Shown here piece by piece: positions 24,964 to 33,388 of a stretch of DNA of 64,000 nt. Every line of letters begins with the position of its first letter. The stretch's first letter is position 1. This DNA is from Erysipelotrichaceae bacterium (lineage in GTDB: Bacteria > Bacillota_I > Bacilli_A > Erysipelotrichales > Erysipelotrichaceae). Location: contig JAFRZA010000033.1 in the NCBI GenBank assembly GCA_017442805.1, positions 62,001 to 126,000 on the forward strand. The letters run 5' to 3'. Position numbers and translations under genes: made by a program. The notes below the pieces were generated by a model. It did no database searches and was not told the DNA's origin. It was given only the letters and a program-made list of their open reading frames with translations.

Positions 24964-25905
24964 CTATTTCTTTCTGGCCTGCTTTTCGGCGTTGCGCTTG
25001 TCGTTGATGATCTTGACTTCCTTATCGGTGATCAGGGTAACGTTGTTTTCCTTGGCCCAGGCCACGCAGCCGTTGAGCACGGTCTTCAGGAAGGGCCGGG
25101 GCACCTTGACGAAGTTCTTCAGAGCGTCGTCAGTGAACTTGACGGTATCATCAACGCGGTTAGCCGCGTAGCGGATGGAAGCCAGGTCAACTTCCTTAGC
25201 CGCCGGAATCGGTTCGGCGACCGGCTTTCTGAACCGCGGGAACGGAGTGTACCAGAAATTGGTGGAATCACGGTAACCGTAGTCCACCGGAACCGGCGGG
25301 AAGCTGTTCTTGTTGACGCCGTTGACGATGGCGTCATAGTATTTCTCCTTCATCAGTATCTTGTCGACATAAAGGATGAAGTGAGCGCCGTACTTGGAGG
25401 TAATGCCGTTGAAGCTGTTGTAGGGGCCGGGATGGCCATCATCGATGTCTTCAGCCCTGAACTTGCCGCCGTCTTCCAGATCAGCGGCCCAGGTGCATTC
25501 GAATACCTGGAAGGCTGAGGAGATGACCTGCGGGCGGTTGGGGTCGGAAGGATCGGCCTGACCGTCTTCCATCGCGAACTTCAGTTCCTTCATTTTCTCT
25601 TCCGACGGTCCGGGGAAACCCAGCCTGACGGCTTCCCTGAAGGTAGCCCGGTCATCGGGGATGAAGTTGAGAGCGCACTTGTGAGTACGCAGCAGGTTCA
25701 TGCAGGTGTTGGAAGTATTGCGGCACTCCAATAACATCGCGTATCTTCCCTTGCCGGCAACATAGTAGGGAAAGCACAGGGAATAGGAGCCGATGTTCAG
25801 GCTGCCGTCCGGATTGACGGTGCTGATGCAGACCGTAGGCATCGGAAAAAAAGAGGAAGTCTGATAAAAGTTATCGACTATCCGCAGGTCTTTGAATGAA
25901 CTCAT
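24964..25905 (-). CDS. Flavin reductase-like protein with PCP_red-like C-terminal domain
   Basis: 313 aa. The first 200 residues look like an FMN-binding split barrel of the flavin reductase/DIM6-NTAB type: FFPMPTVCISTVNPDGSLNIGS opening and later GKGRYAMLLECRNTSNTC. The last about 50 residues (VKFTDDALKNFVKVPRPFL, then a helix and VTLITDKEVKIINDKR) resemble the PCP_red (protochlorophyllide reductase 57-kDa) helical domain that is appended to several redox proteins. Substrate unknown. It is last in a two-gene unit after the PfkB-like gene, 20 nt apart. Confidence 0.65.
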   Translation of the reverse strand: MSSFKDLRIVDNFYQTSSFFPMPTVCISTVNPDGSLNIGSYSLCFPYYVAGKGRYAMLLECRNTSNTCMNLLRTHKCALNFIPDDRATFREAVRLGFPGPSEEKMKELKFAMEDGQADPSDPNRPQVISSAFQVFECTWAADLEDGGKFRAEDIDDGHPGPYNSFNGITSKYGAHFILYVDKILMKEKYYDAIVNGVNKNSFPPVPVDYGYRDSTNFWYTPFPRFRKPVAEPIPAAKEVDLASIRYAANRVDDTVKFTDDALKNFVKVPRPFLKTVLNGCVAWAKENNVTLITDKEVKIINDKRNAEKQARKK

Positions 25906-25925
25906 AATATACCCCTTATCTAATA

Positions 25926-26768
25926 TCAGAAGAATTCCTTCTTGAGGACAACGCTCTCCTGATATGAAAAATCATTGGCAAGATTGAGACCGTGGTTGAC
26001 GGCGGAAATCAGATCATAGCCGTTGGAAAGGCAGGCCGTCAGCATGGCCAGGAAGGCTTCAAAGCAGCCGACGGGATATTCGCCCTGTTCTTCCCGGCGG
26101 TACTGATGGAAGCCGGCATAGTCATAGTGGCTGACGAACTGGCCGTCTTCCACGATGAGGATCCACTTCAGGCCGTGCTTGATCAGCTCCGAGCAGGTGG
26201 CGGGAACGTCTCTTTCGTTGACCGTCTTGATCAGGTAGTCATAGTCAAAGACGATGCCTTCCACCAGGTTGAGGACCTTGCTTTCGGGGATGCTGTTGTA
26301 ACAGATCCACCTGAGGTTGGGGTAGCTGGCAACGGCCTTGAGGAAATAGTTGGTATTGACATATCTGATCAGTCCGTAATCGTCTTCCTCAAAGGAAAGC
26401 ACGGGGAAGCCGTCTTCCACGCCCGGATAGACATTGAAGGAAAAGTCATCAAGAGCGATCGTCTTGTTGTACTTGTCGACCAGATAGACCTTGGACGGGG
26501 TCTTGGGCAGAACGGAGTTGTTGGCGTAGACCATGCCGTTGAGCTTGTCGAGGTTGACGATCATTTCCACGGAAGTGGCGTCATAGGAAAGCCTGGTGAT
26601 CAGATACGAATCGGTGTCCAGCACGGCCAGGTTGTAGGCAATGCTGTAGGCGCCGCCGTAGTGATTGTCGCTGATTCCGGCTGAAAGAGCCTTATTGGCG
26701 GAAAGGGAATCCTTCAGGCGGATTATCTCGGTACGGTAACTGTTTCCAATGACGATAACTCTGTTCAT
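25926..26768 (-). CDS. PfkB/ribokinase-fold protein lacking the catalytic motif
   Basis: 280 aa. The N-terminal VIVIGN strand and GGAYSIAYNLAVL (near residue 38) mimic the first PfkB signature, and the C-terminal region VGCFEAFLAMLTACLSNG (near 233) lies where active kinases have the GAGD motif with the catalytic Asp. That Asp is missing, so it is probably not an ordinary sugar kinase. The ATG at 26768 lies six bases after a -10 hexamer with no ribosome site, so it is apparently leaderless. It is divergent from ispF. Confidence 0.6.
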   Translation of the reverse strand: MNRVIVIGNSYRTEIIRLKDSLSANKALSAGISDNHYGGAYSIAYNLAVLDTDSYLITRLSYDATSVEMIVNLDKLNGMVYANNSVLPKTPSKVYLVDKYNKTIALDDFSFNVYPGVEDGFPVLSFEEDDYGLIRYVNTNYFLKAVASYPNLRWICYNSIPESKVLNLVEGIVFDYDYLIKTVNERDVPATCSELIKHGLKWILIVEDGQFVSHYDYAGFHQYRREEQGEYPVGCFEAFLAMLTACLSNGYDLISAVNHGLNLANDFSYQESVVLKKEFF

Positions 26769-26774
26769 ACGTCT

Positions 26775-26801
26775 ATTCTATCACAATTTTCGTGATACAA
26801 T
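26775..26801. promoter_or_regulatory. Overlapping divergent extended -10 promoters
   Basis: Minus strand TG-A-TAGAAT (26775-26783) serves the PfkB-like gene; plus strand TG-A-TACAAT (26793-26801) serves ispF. The two -10 elements are 15 bp apart, so both promoters cannot be bound at once. TCAC/GTGA arms at 26781-26784 and 26792-26795 form a small dyad between them. Confidence 0.6.
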
Positions 26802-26817
26802 ACTACTGAGGTGGAAT

Positions 26818-27306
26818 ATGAGAATCGGACAGGCAACTGACATCCATAAACTGGTGGAAAACCGTCCCCTTATCCTGGGCGGCGTGGAAATATCATTTGA
26901 AAAAGGTCTTCTGGGACACTCTGACGCGGATGTTCTTACCCACGCCGTGACCGAAAGCATCATCGGTGCTCTGGGCCGGGGCGATCTGGGCAGCCACTTC
27001 CCCGATACCGATCCCGCCTATGAAGGCATCAGCTCGCTGATCTTACTGGAAAGGATCTGGGAGATGATGGATGAAATGGGCTATCAGGTCGGCAACATCG
27101 ACGCCACCGTGATGATTGAAAGACCGAAGCTGGCCCCCTATAAGAAGCAGATGGAGGAAAACCTCGCGGCCGTTCTGCGTTGCGATCCCGAACGGATCAA
27201 CGTCAAGGCGACCAGAGGCGAAGGGCTCGGCTTTGTGGGCCGGGGCGAAGGCGTTCAGGCCTTCAGCGTCTGCCTGCTGGAAGAGAAAAGAGAATCAAAG
27301 GCTTAG
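26818..27306 (+). CDS. ispF: 2-C-methyl-D-erythritol 2,4-cyclodiphosphate synthase
   Basis: 162 aa. IspF cyclises CDP-ME-2-phosphate in the MEP isoprenoid pathway. Zinc ligands are in TDIHKL (D, H near residues 8-10) and LGHSDADVLTHA (near 40), with HFPDTDP near 60 and KATRGEGLGFVGRGEG near 131. The start MRIGQATDIH has a GAGGTGG ribosome site. This shows the organism uses the MEP route. Confidence 0.97.
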   Translation: MRIGQATDIHKLVENRPLILGGVEISFEKGLLGHSDADVLTHAVTESIIGALGRGDLGSHFPDTDPAYEGISSLILLERIWEMMDEMGYQVGNIDATVMIERPKLAPYKKQMEENLAAVLRCDPERINVKATRGEGLGFVGRGEGVQAFSVCLLEEKRESKA

Positions 27307-27317
27307 AGCCTTTTTCT
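27297..27317 (+). terminator. ispF terminator
   Basis: 7-bp stem AAAGGCT/AGCCTTT with TAG loop (the stop codon) and a following T run. Confidence 0.8.
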
Positions 27318-27389
27318 TTCGCCGCTTAACGGGAACGGCATATAATGAATTCAGAAGAATTAATGAAAAGATAATGAGAGGAGAACGAT

Positions 27390-28100
27390 ATGAAACCGGA
27401 AAAGAAGGCAGCAGAAATGACGGTCAGGGAACTGGCAGGCTACATTGACTATTCCGTTCTGAAACCGGAATTTACTGAAGAAGAGATCATTGAGCTGACT
27501 AAGGACGGCGTAAATCTAGGCTGCGCGACCATCTGCATCAACCCCAAATACATCCCGCTGTGCTCGCCGTATGTCGAGGGAAGCGAAACCATGCTCTGCC
27601 CGGTGACTGACTTCCCCTTCGGCGACAGTTCCACCGAAAGCCGTGTCGAACAGGTTAGGCGCGCGGCTCAGTCCGAACTGGTGAAGGAAGTCGACATCGT
27701 CGCCAACTTCGGCCTGCTGAGATCAGGCCGGTATGAGGAAGTCACCGCAGACCTGAAAGCCTGCGCCGACGCTGCTCATGAGCTTGGCCACGAACTGAAG
27801 GTCATTCTGGAAACGGATGCGCTTAACGAAGAACAGATCAGACAGGGCTGTGAGTGCATCATCGCCGCCGGTGCTGATTTCATCAAGACCAGTACGGGTT
27901 TTCTGACTGGTCACGAAAGCGTGGGAGCTTCGCCGGAAGTCATTGCCCTGATCATGGATCAGAACAGGGGCAGAGTAAAGATCAAGGGCAGCGGCTGCAT
28001 CCGCACCCGCGAGCACTTCCTGCAGCTGATCGACATGGGCATTGACCGCATGGGCGTCGGCTACCGTTCCGTGCCCGTCATTCTGGGACTCAAGAGATAA
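27390..28100 (+). CDS. deoC: Deoxyribose-phosphate aldolase-family protein (second copy)
   Basis: 236 aa class I aldolase of the DeoC/LacD fold: DYSVLKPEF start, VDIVANFG near residue 106, Schiff-base Lys in FIKTSTGF near 164, second Lys in VKIKGSGCIR near 194. It is clearly divergent from the 21078 gene. A deoxyribose-phosphate role is likely but another 2-keto aldol is possible. The ribosome site GAGAGGAG is good, and a TATAAT at 27341 is a plausible -10. Confidence 0.85.
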   Translation: MKPEKKAAEMTVRELAGYIDYSVLKPEFTEEEIIELTKDGVNLGCATICINPKYIPLCSPYVEGSETMLCPVTDFPFGDSSTESRVEQVRRAAQSELVKEVDIVANFGLLRSGRYEEVTADLKACADAAHELGHELKVILETDALNEEQIRQGCECIIAAGADFIKTSTGFLTGHESVGASPEVIALIMDQNRGRVKIKGSGCIRTREHFLQLIDMGIDRMGVGYRSVPVILGLKR

Positions 28101-28152
28101 GAAAAGGCTGCTGAGCAGCCTGATCATTAAGCATTAACTGATGGAGGAAGGA

Positions 28153-30408
28153 TCAATCTTCCTCTTTTCTTCTGACAAGCAGATACATCTCCGAGCCGTT
28201 GTCCAGCGGGACGCGGACGTTGGGATTGTAGCCGGCAGCCGTGTAGACGTTGTTGAGCATGATGCCTTCCGCCAGCGCCTTGGCGGTTGCCGTGTAGCTT
28301 TCCTGCGGATTGGACAGTTCACTGACCGGAAGGCCGTACGTTTCATCCGCGAAGCTGCGTTCTGCGGAAACAACGTCATAGCTTCCCGGCGCAAGATTGC
28401 GGACGACTAATTTCTCCAGCCCTGTGGCGGCGCGCAGATGGCGGCGGTAAACGGCCGCGATCGCTTTCTCGCCGTTGCCAACAATGAAGGTCTCGTGCTG
28501 ATCGTCATGGTGGTAACGGCGGAAACAGCCGAACTGGAATAGGGACCGGTTCTTCTTATAGAACCCGATCTGCTTTCTGATCTCCTGTTTTTCTCTGTTG
28601 CTGAGCTTTCGGAAATCCAGCTCATAGCCGAGATCGCCGAAGGCAGCCACGTTGAAGCGCAGGGGCAGGGAAGTATGTCTGAGCGTCTGAGCGGACGGTG
28701 AGGCAGCCACGTGGGCTCCCATCATCGAGAGCGGATAGAGATAGCTGGCATTTTTCTGAATGGTCAGTCTTTCCAGCGGATCGGTGTCATCGGACGTCCA
28801 GATCTGCGGCGAGAAGCAGGCCATGCCCAGATCGAAACGGTTGCCTCCGGAAGAGCAGCTTTCCAGCAGCACTTCAGGATATCTGGAGAAGACGCGCTTG
28901 AGGATGTCATAGAGAGCCAGAATGTAGCGGTGGTTGTAGTTGCGATCAACGCCGGCCAGCTGGCGGTTCATGTCCCACTTGATGTAGGACGCCCCGGTCT
29001 CTTCAATGATCCGGCTGACGTTTTCCACGATGAAATCCTGAACTTCCTTCCGGGTCAGATCCAATAACAGCTGATGGCGCCCATACAGGTCGCTGTGCAG
29101 ACTGTCGTGAATCGCCCAGTCGGGATGTCTGCGGAACAGTTCGCTTTCCACGCTTACCGACTCGGGTTCGACCCATAAGCCGAAGTTGAGCCCAAGTTCT
29201 CTGATCTTATCAGCCAGTCCGGCTAAGCCGCCCGGCAGTTTTCTTTGGTCAGTCTCATAGTTGCCCAGTCCGGAGAGGTCGTTGTCGCGCTCGGTGAACC
29301 AGCCGTCATCGAGCACGAACAGCTCACAGCCCAGATCAGCAGCTTCCTGGGCCAGCTGAAGCAGGCTGTCCTGGGTGAAACTGAAGCCGAAGCCTTCCCA
29401 GCTGTTGATCAGAACGGGACGCTCCTTATACTGCCAGTATTCGGGAACAACATGGCGGTTGATGAAATCGTGGAAATGATGGGAAAGTTCATTAAACCCC
29501 CGGTCACTGAAGGACAGCACGGCTTCCGGAGCCGTCAGGCTTTCCTCCGGTTTCAGGATCCAGTCCAGGTTTTCCGGCTGAATGCCGATCATGGTCCGGC
29601 ACTGACCGTTGTGATTCAGGCAGGTGGAATTGTAGTGGGAACCGCTGTAGATCAGGTTGAAGCCCCATACTTTTCCGCTGTCTTCGGTGGTGTCGGGATG
29701 ACGCAGCAGGTAGCCGGGATTGCAGGAAGAGGAAGAGAAACCCTCACGGGAACCGTTGATCACGGCGCTTTCACTCACCGGAACTTCCACCAGGCCCATT
29801 TCCCGGGCCCAGTGACCGTGGAAACTCATCTCCACCAGGCGGTCTTCCAAGAGGACAACGCAGCTGCTCATCAGTCTCTGAACATGCTGGTTGCGGTCGG
29901 AATGGTTGATGATCCGCACGCTGCGGACAATGACGTCTTCCTGATGGAAGACCTTGAAGAACAGGTGCACTTCGATCTGCCGGAAGAAGTCGCACAGCCG
30001 TACGGTCAACAGCCCGTCCGCCTTCCGGCTGACCGGCAGATCGCCCGGGTAATCGGTATTGTCAAAGCAGATCTCATGAGAGCGGTAGGTCAGATCAAGA
30101 GCGCTGTTGCCTTCCTCATCGGCCAGAATTATCGCAGGCTCGCGGTAATCACCCCGGCCCTGAGTTCCGTAAAGCTGCGGCACTTCGCTGAGGCAGTAGT
30201 GCGGGTCGGTCTCGTCGTAGAGAATGCTGTCGCCGTAGCCGATGGAATAGTTGACGGCCAGGCTGTCGGCGTCTTCAATTTCCACCCGGGAACCGTAATG
30301 AACGTGTTCCAGATGGCCGTGGCTACTGACACGGAAAAGAAAAGATGTATTGGCGGTATTTAACAGGAAGGTGTCGTTGCGGAAGATGATGCAGTCCTTA
30401 TTATTCAT
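28153..30408 (-). CDS. Alpha-galactosidase, GH36
   Basis: 751 aa, normal for clan GH-D family 36 enzymes. It has an N-terminal beta-sandwich domain, then the TIM barrel with LFVLDDGWF near residue 360, KWDMNRQL with the nucleophile Asp near 476, CSSGGNRFD near 517, and WTSDDTDPLER with the acid/base Asp near 541. There is no signal peptide, so it works in the cytoplasm on imported melibiose- or raffinose-type sugars. The ATG follows GGAGGG. No sugar transporter is adjacent. Confidence 0.95.
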   Translation of the reverse strand: MNNKDCIIFRNDTFLLNTANTSFLFRVSSHGHLEHVHYGSRVEIEDADSLAVNYSIGYGDSILYDETDPHYCLSEVPQLYGTQGRGDYREPAIILADEEGNSALDLTYRSHEICFDNTDYPGDLPVSRKADGLLTVRLCDFFRQIEVHLFFKVFHQEDVIVRSVRIINHSDRNQHVQRLMSSCVVLLEDRLVEMSFHGHWAREMGLVEVPVSESAVINGSREGFSSSSCNPGYLLRHPDTTEDSGKVWGFNLIYSGSHYNSTCLNHNGQCRTMIGIQPENLDWILKPEESLTAPEAVLSFSDRGFNELSHHFHDFINRHVVPEYWQYKERPVLINSWEGFGFSFTQDSLLQLAQEAADLGCELFVLDDGWFTERDNDLSGLGNYETDQRKLPGGLAGLADKIRELGLNFGLWVEPESVSVESELFRRHPDWAIHDSLHSDLYGRHQLLLDLTRKEVQDFIVENVSRIIEETGASYIKWDMNRQLAGVDRNYNHRYILALYDILKRVFSRYPEVLLESCSSGGNRFDLGMACFSPQIWTSDDTDPLERLTIQKNASYLYPLSMMGAHVAASPSAQTLRHTSLPLRFNVAAFGDLGYELDFRKLSNREKQEIRKQIGFYKKNRSLFQFGCFRRYHHDDQHETFIVGNGEKAIAAVYRRHLRAATGLEKLVVRNLAPGSYDVVSAERSFADETYGLPVSELSNPQESYTATAKALAEGIMLNNVYTAAGYNPNVRVPLDNGSEMYLLVRRKEED

Positions 30409-30437
30409 ATGTCCCTCCGGAGAAGTTATTGGCTGTT

Positions 30438-30449
30438 TTCATTATAACA
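30438..30449 (-). promoter_or_regulatory. Extended -10 of the alpha-galactosidase gene
   Basis: Minus strand TG-T-TATAAT (TATAAT at 30441-30446), about 33 nt before the start codon. No clear -35. Confidence 0.5.
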
Positions 30450-30516
30450 ATTATTACTTTGGGTTGGCTATGCTATTATAATGGTGAAAAAAGAGCATGA
30501 GACAGGAGATGATATC

Positions 30517-30726
30517 ATGATCAGTTATAAAATTAAAGTCGAAGATCTGAGCAGTCAGGGAGACGGCCGCGTCATCAGAGAAGCTCTCTATGATGCCGGC
30601 GCAGACAATGTCAGCGTTAACGCCGCCAGAAAGGAAGTCGTCATCGACTCGGATCTGTCCGTAGAGGAACTCTACGAAATAATTGAAGATGCCGGCTTTA
30701 CGCCGACCGATCTTGAACTCATTTAG
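30517..30726 (+). CDS. HMA-like small protein lacking the CxxC metal site
   Basis: 69 aa with the alternating strand-helix pattern of heavy-metal-associated (CopZ) domains: KIKVEDL, a helix VIREALYDAG, NVSVNAARKEVVIDS, then EELYEIIEDAGFTP. Where CopZ has MxCxxC it reads LSSQGDG, and there is no Cys in the protein. It cannot bind copper in the usual way. The ATG at 30517 follows AGGAGA. It is 15 nt before copA and probably cotranscribed, so a protein-interaction role with CopA is conceivable. Confidence 0.75.
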   Translation: MISYKIKVEDLSSQGDGRVIREALYDAGADNVSVNAARKEVVIDSDLSVEELYEIIEDAGFTPTDLELI

Positions 30727-30741
30727 TCAGGAAGAGAATTA

Positions 30742-33300
30742 ATGGAACAGTATAACGTTACCGGAATGAGCTGCGCAGCCTGTCAGGTGCGCGTGGAAAA
30801 AGCCGTCAGCGCCCTGGAAGGCGTTACCTCCGCCTCGGTCAGCTTATTGACCAACAGCCTGGCGGTGGAAGGAACAGCCAGCAGCCAGCAGATCATCAAG
30901 GCTGTTGAGGACGCCGGCTATGGCGCCTCGCTGAGGGAAAACGGACAGGAAAGAAAATCCGTTTCCGCCCGGCTGGCTGCCGAAGAAGACATGCTGAAGG
31001 ACAGGGAAACACCCAAGCTGAAGCGCAGACTGATCGCTTCGCTGGTCTTTCTGTTGGTTCTGATGTACTTTTCCATGGGACACATGATGCTGGGTCTGCC
31101 CCTGCCCGCTTTCTTTGAAAACAACCACGTGGCCATGGGCATCGTCCAGATGCTCTTATGCGTCATCGTCATGGTCATTAATCAGAAATTCTTCATTTCC
31201 GGTTTCAGGAGCCTGTGGCACCGGGCTCCCAACAAGGATTCCCTGATCGCTCTGGGCTCGATGGCCGGCTTCATCTATTCCGTGGTCATTCTGCTTCTGA
31301 TGAGCAGAGCCGTCGTTGACGGTGACAATGAAGCGGTGAAACGCTACATGAATGAATTCTACTTTGAGTCATCAGCCATGATCCTGGCACTGATCACCGT
31401 GGGCAAGATGCTGGAAGCCTATTCCAAGGGCAAGACGACCAACGCCCTGAAGAGCCTGATGAAACTGGCTCCCAAGACGGCTACGGTCATCAGAGAAGGA
31501 AAGGAAACGGAAATAAGCATCGATGATGTCAGTAAAGGCGACATCTTCGTCGTTCGTCCCGGGGAAAACATTCCCGTTGACGGCATCGTCATTGAAGGAG
31601 AAAGCGCCGTCAACGAAGCGGCCATTACCGGTGAAAGCATTCCCGTGGACAAGGGTCCGGGCGATGAAGTCACCAGCGCGACCCTGAACCAGTCAGGCTT
31701 CCTGAAGTGCGAAGCCCGCCGGGTCGGCGAGGACACCACGCTGTCACAGATCATTCAGATGGTCTCCGACGCGGCGGCCACCAAGGCACCGGTGGCCAGG
31801 CTGGCCGACACCATTTCCGGATACTTCGTTCCGGCCGTCATTGCGATTGCCGTCATAACGTTCATTACCTGGATACTTCTGGGAAAGGAAATCGGCTACT
31901 GCCTGGCCAGAGCGATTACCGTTCTGGTCGTTTCCTGCCCCTGCGCTCTGGGTTTGGCTACTCCGGTGGCCATCATGGTCGGTAACGGCGTCGGCGCCAA
32001 GAACGGCATCCTGTTCAAGAACGCTGAGGCTCTGCAGGAAACCGGCAACGTGCAGATCGCCGTGCTGGACAAGACGGGAACCATTACCTCCGGTCAGCCG
32101 GTGGTTACCGACATCTGCCCGGCGGACGGCGTGAGCGAAGAAGAACTGCTGAAAACGGCCTATGCATTGGAACAGCGCAGCGAACACCCGCTGGCCAGGG
32201 CCATCGTCAGTTTCGGACAGCAAAGAAGCCTGCCCGAAGGTGATATTGAAAACTTCAGAGCCCTTTCCGGAAACGGACTGACCGGCAGCATTAAAGGCCG
32301 TCAGCTCTACGGCGGCAATTACCGCTTCATCAGCTCTCATGTCCGAGTGAGTGAAGAAGCAAGAAAGCAGGGGGAAAGACTGGCGGAGGAAGGCCGGACA
32401 CCTCTGTATTTCGCCCGTGACGATAAGCTTTTGGGCATCATCGCGGTGGCTGACGCCATCAGGGAAGACAGCCCGCAGGCCATCAGGGAATTGAAGAACA
32501 TGGGCATTCACGTGGTCATGCTGACCGGCGACAATGAGAAGACCGCCCACGCGATCGGCAAACAGGCCGGCGTTGATGAAGTGGTGGCTTCCGTTCTGCC
32601 CGACGGCAAGGAAGCCGTCATCAGAGAACTGCAGCAGCATGGCAAGGTTGCCATGATCGGCGACGGCATCAACGACGCTCCGGCGCTTACCCGGGCTGAC
32701 ATCGGCATCGCGATCGGAGCCGGCACGGACGTGGCCATTGACGCTGCTGACGTGGTGCTGATGAAGAGCAGCCTGAGAGACGCTTCCGCAGCCATCAGGC
32801 TCTCACGTGCCACCTACCGCAACATATTAGAAAATCTGTTCTGGGCGTTGATTTACAACACCCTGCTGATACCGGCAGCAGCCGGACTTTATACGAAACT
32901 GGGCATTACCATGAACCCGATGCTGGGAGCGGCGGCGATGAGCCTGTCCAGCTTCTGCGTCGTCTCCAATGCCCTGCGGCTCAACCTGCTGAAGGTCCAT
33001 GACGGCAGTCATGACAAACCCGGCAGGAAAACCGTGACCCTGAACGAAAAAGGACATTTACTGGAAGAAAAAGAGAAGGAGGAAATGACCATGAATAAAA
33101 CCATGAAGATCGAAGGCATGATGTGCATGCACTGCTCAGGCACCGTCAAGAAGGCACTGGAGGCCATTGAGGGCGTCGTGAGCGCGGAAGTCAGCCATGA
33201 AACCGGCACGGCGGAAGTCGTTCTGGCTCATGAAGTCGATGATGCCGTTCTGGTTAAGGCGGTCGAAGACAAGGACTACAAGGTAACGGAAATCATTTAG
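30742..33300 (+). CDS. copA: Copper-exporting P1B-type ATPase with N- and C-terminal HMA domains
   Basis: 852 aa. N-terminal HMA domain MSCAAC (Cys 11 and 14), eight membrane helices, transport motif CPC in SCPCALGLATP near residue 399, phosphorylated Asp in DKTGTIT near 443, nucleotide-site SEHPLARA, and the hinge GDGINDAPAL. A second HMA domain with MCMHC (Cys 795 and 798) lies at the very C-terminus after an acidic/Lys linker, which is unusual. Within the gene a strong ribosome site precedes ATG codons at 33085 and 33091, so a separate CopZ-like chaperone may also be made. No CsoR or CopY repressor gene is near. Confidence 0.95.
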   Translation: MEQYNVTGMSCAACQVRVEKAVSALEGVTSASVSLLTNSLAVEGTASSQQIIKAVEDAGYGASLRENGQERKSVSARLAAEEDMLKDRETPKLKRRLIASLVFLLVLMYFSMGHMMLGLPLPAFFENNHVAMGIVQMLLCVIVMVINQKFFISGFRSLWHRAPNKDSLIALGSMAGFIYSVVILLLMSRAVVDGDNEAVKRYMNEFYFESSAMILALITVGKMLEAYSKGKTTNALKSLMKLAPKTATVIREGKETEISIDDVSKGDIFVVRPGENIPVDGIVIEGESAVNEAAITGESIPVDKGPGDEVTSATLNQSGFLKCEARRVGEDTTLSQIIQMVSDAAATKAPVARLADTISGYFVPAVIAIAVITFITWILLGKEIGYCLARAITVLVVSCPCALGLATPVAIMVGNGVGAKNGILFKNAEALQETGNVQIAVLDKTGTITSGQPVVTDICPADGVSEEELLKTAYALEQRSEHPLARAIVSFGQQRSLPEGDIENFRALSGNGLTGSIKGRQLYGGNYRFISSHVRVSEEARKQGERLAEEGRTPLYFARDDKLLGIIAVADAIREDSPQAIRELKNMGIHVVMLTGDNEKTAHAIGKQAGVDEVVASVLPDGKEAVIRELQQHGKVAMIGDGINDAPALTRADIGIAIGAGTDVAIDAADVVLMKSSLRDASAAIRLSRATYRNILENLFWALIYNTLLIPAAAGLYTKLGITMNPMLGAAAMSLSSFCVVSNALRLNLLKVHDGSHDKPGRKTVTLNEKGHLLEEKEKEEMTMNKTMKIEGMMCMHCSGTVKKALEAIEGVVSAEVSHETGTAEVVLAHEVDDAVLVKAVEDKDYKVTEII
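33091..33300 (+). CDS. Possible internally initiated CopZ-like chaperone (in frame within copA)
   Basis: AAGGAGG (33076-33082) lies 8 nt before ATG 33091, inside copA and in its frame. Initiation there would give a 69-aa protein that is a complete HMA domain with MMCMHC, the size of free CopZ. Whether it is made is not shown; the alternative is that this is a relic of a copA-copZ fusion. Confidence 0.5.
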   Translation: MNKTMKIEGMMCMHCSGTVKKALEAIEGVVSAEVSHETGTAEVVLAHEVDDAVLVKAVEDKDYKVTEII

Positions 33301-33319
33301 TTTCTGTAAGTCAGCAAAC

Positions 33320-33346
33320 AAAAGAGGCAGGGAATGCCTCTTTTAA
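33320..33346 (+). terminator. copA terminator
   Basis: 10-bp stem AAAAGAGGCA/TGCCTCTTTT, 5-nt loop, T-rich end. Confidence 0.88.
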
Positions 33347-33388
33347 CGGATTTAGTCAGTTTGTGAGAAGAAGGAAGGGCAGAGTAAC

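Noticed and set aside
28107-28123. Terminator after the second deoC gene
   Set aside because: A GGCTGCTGAGCAGCC hairpin is present but has no T tract, so termination there is not supported.
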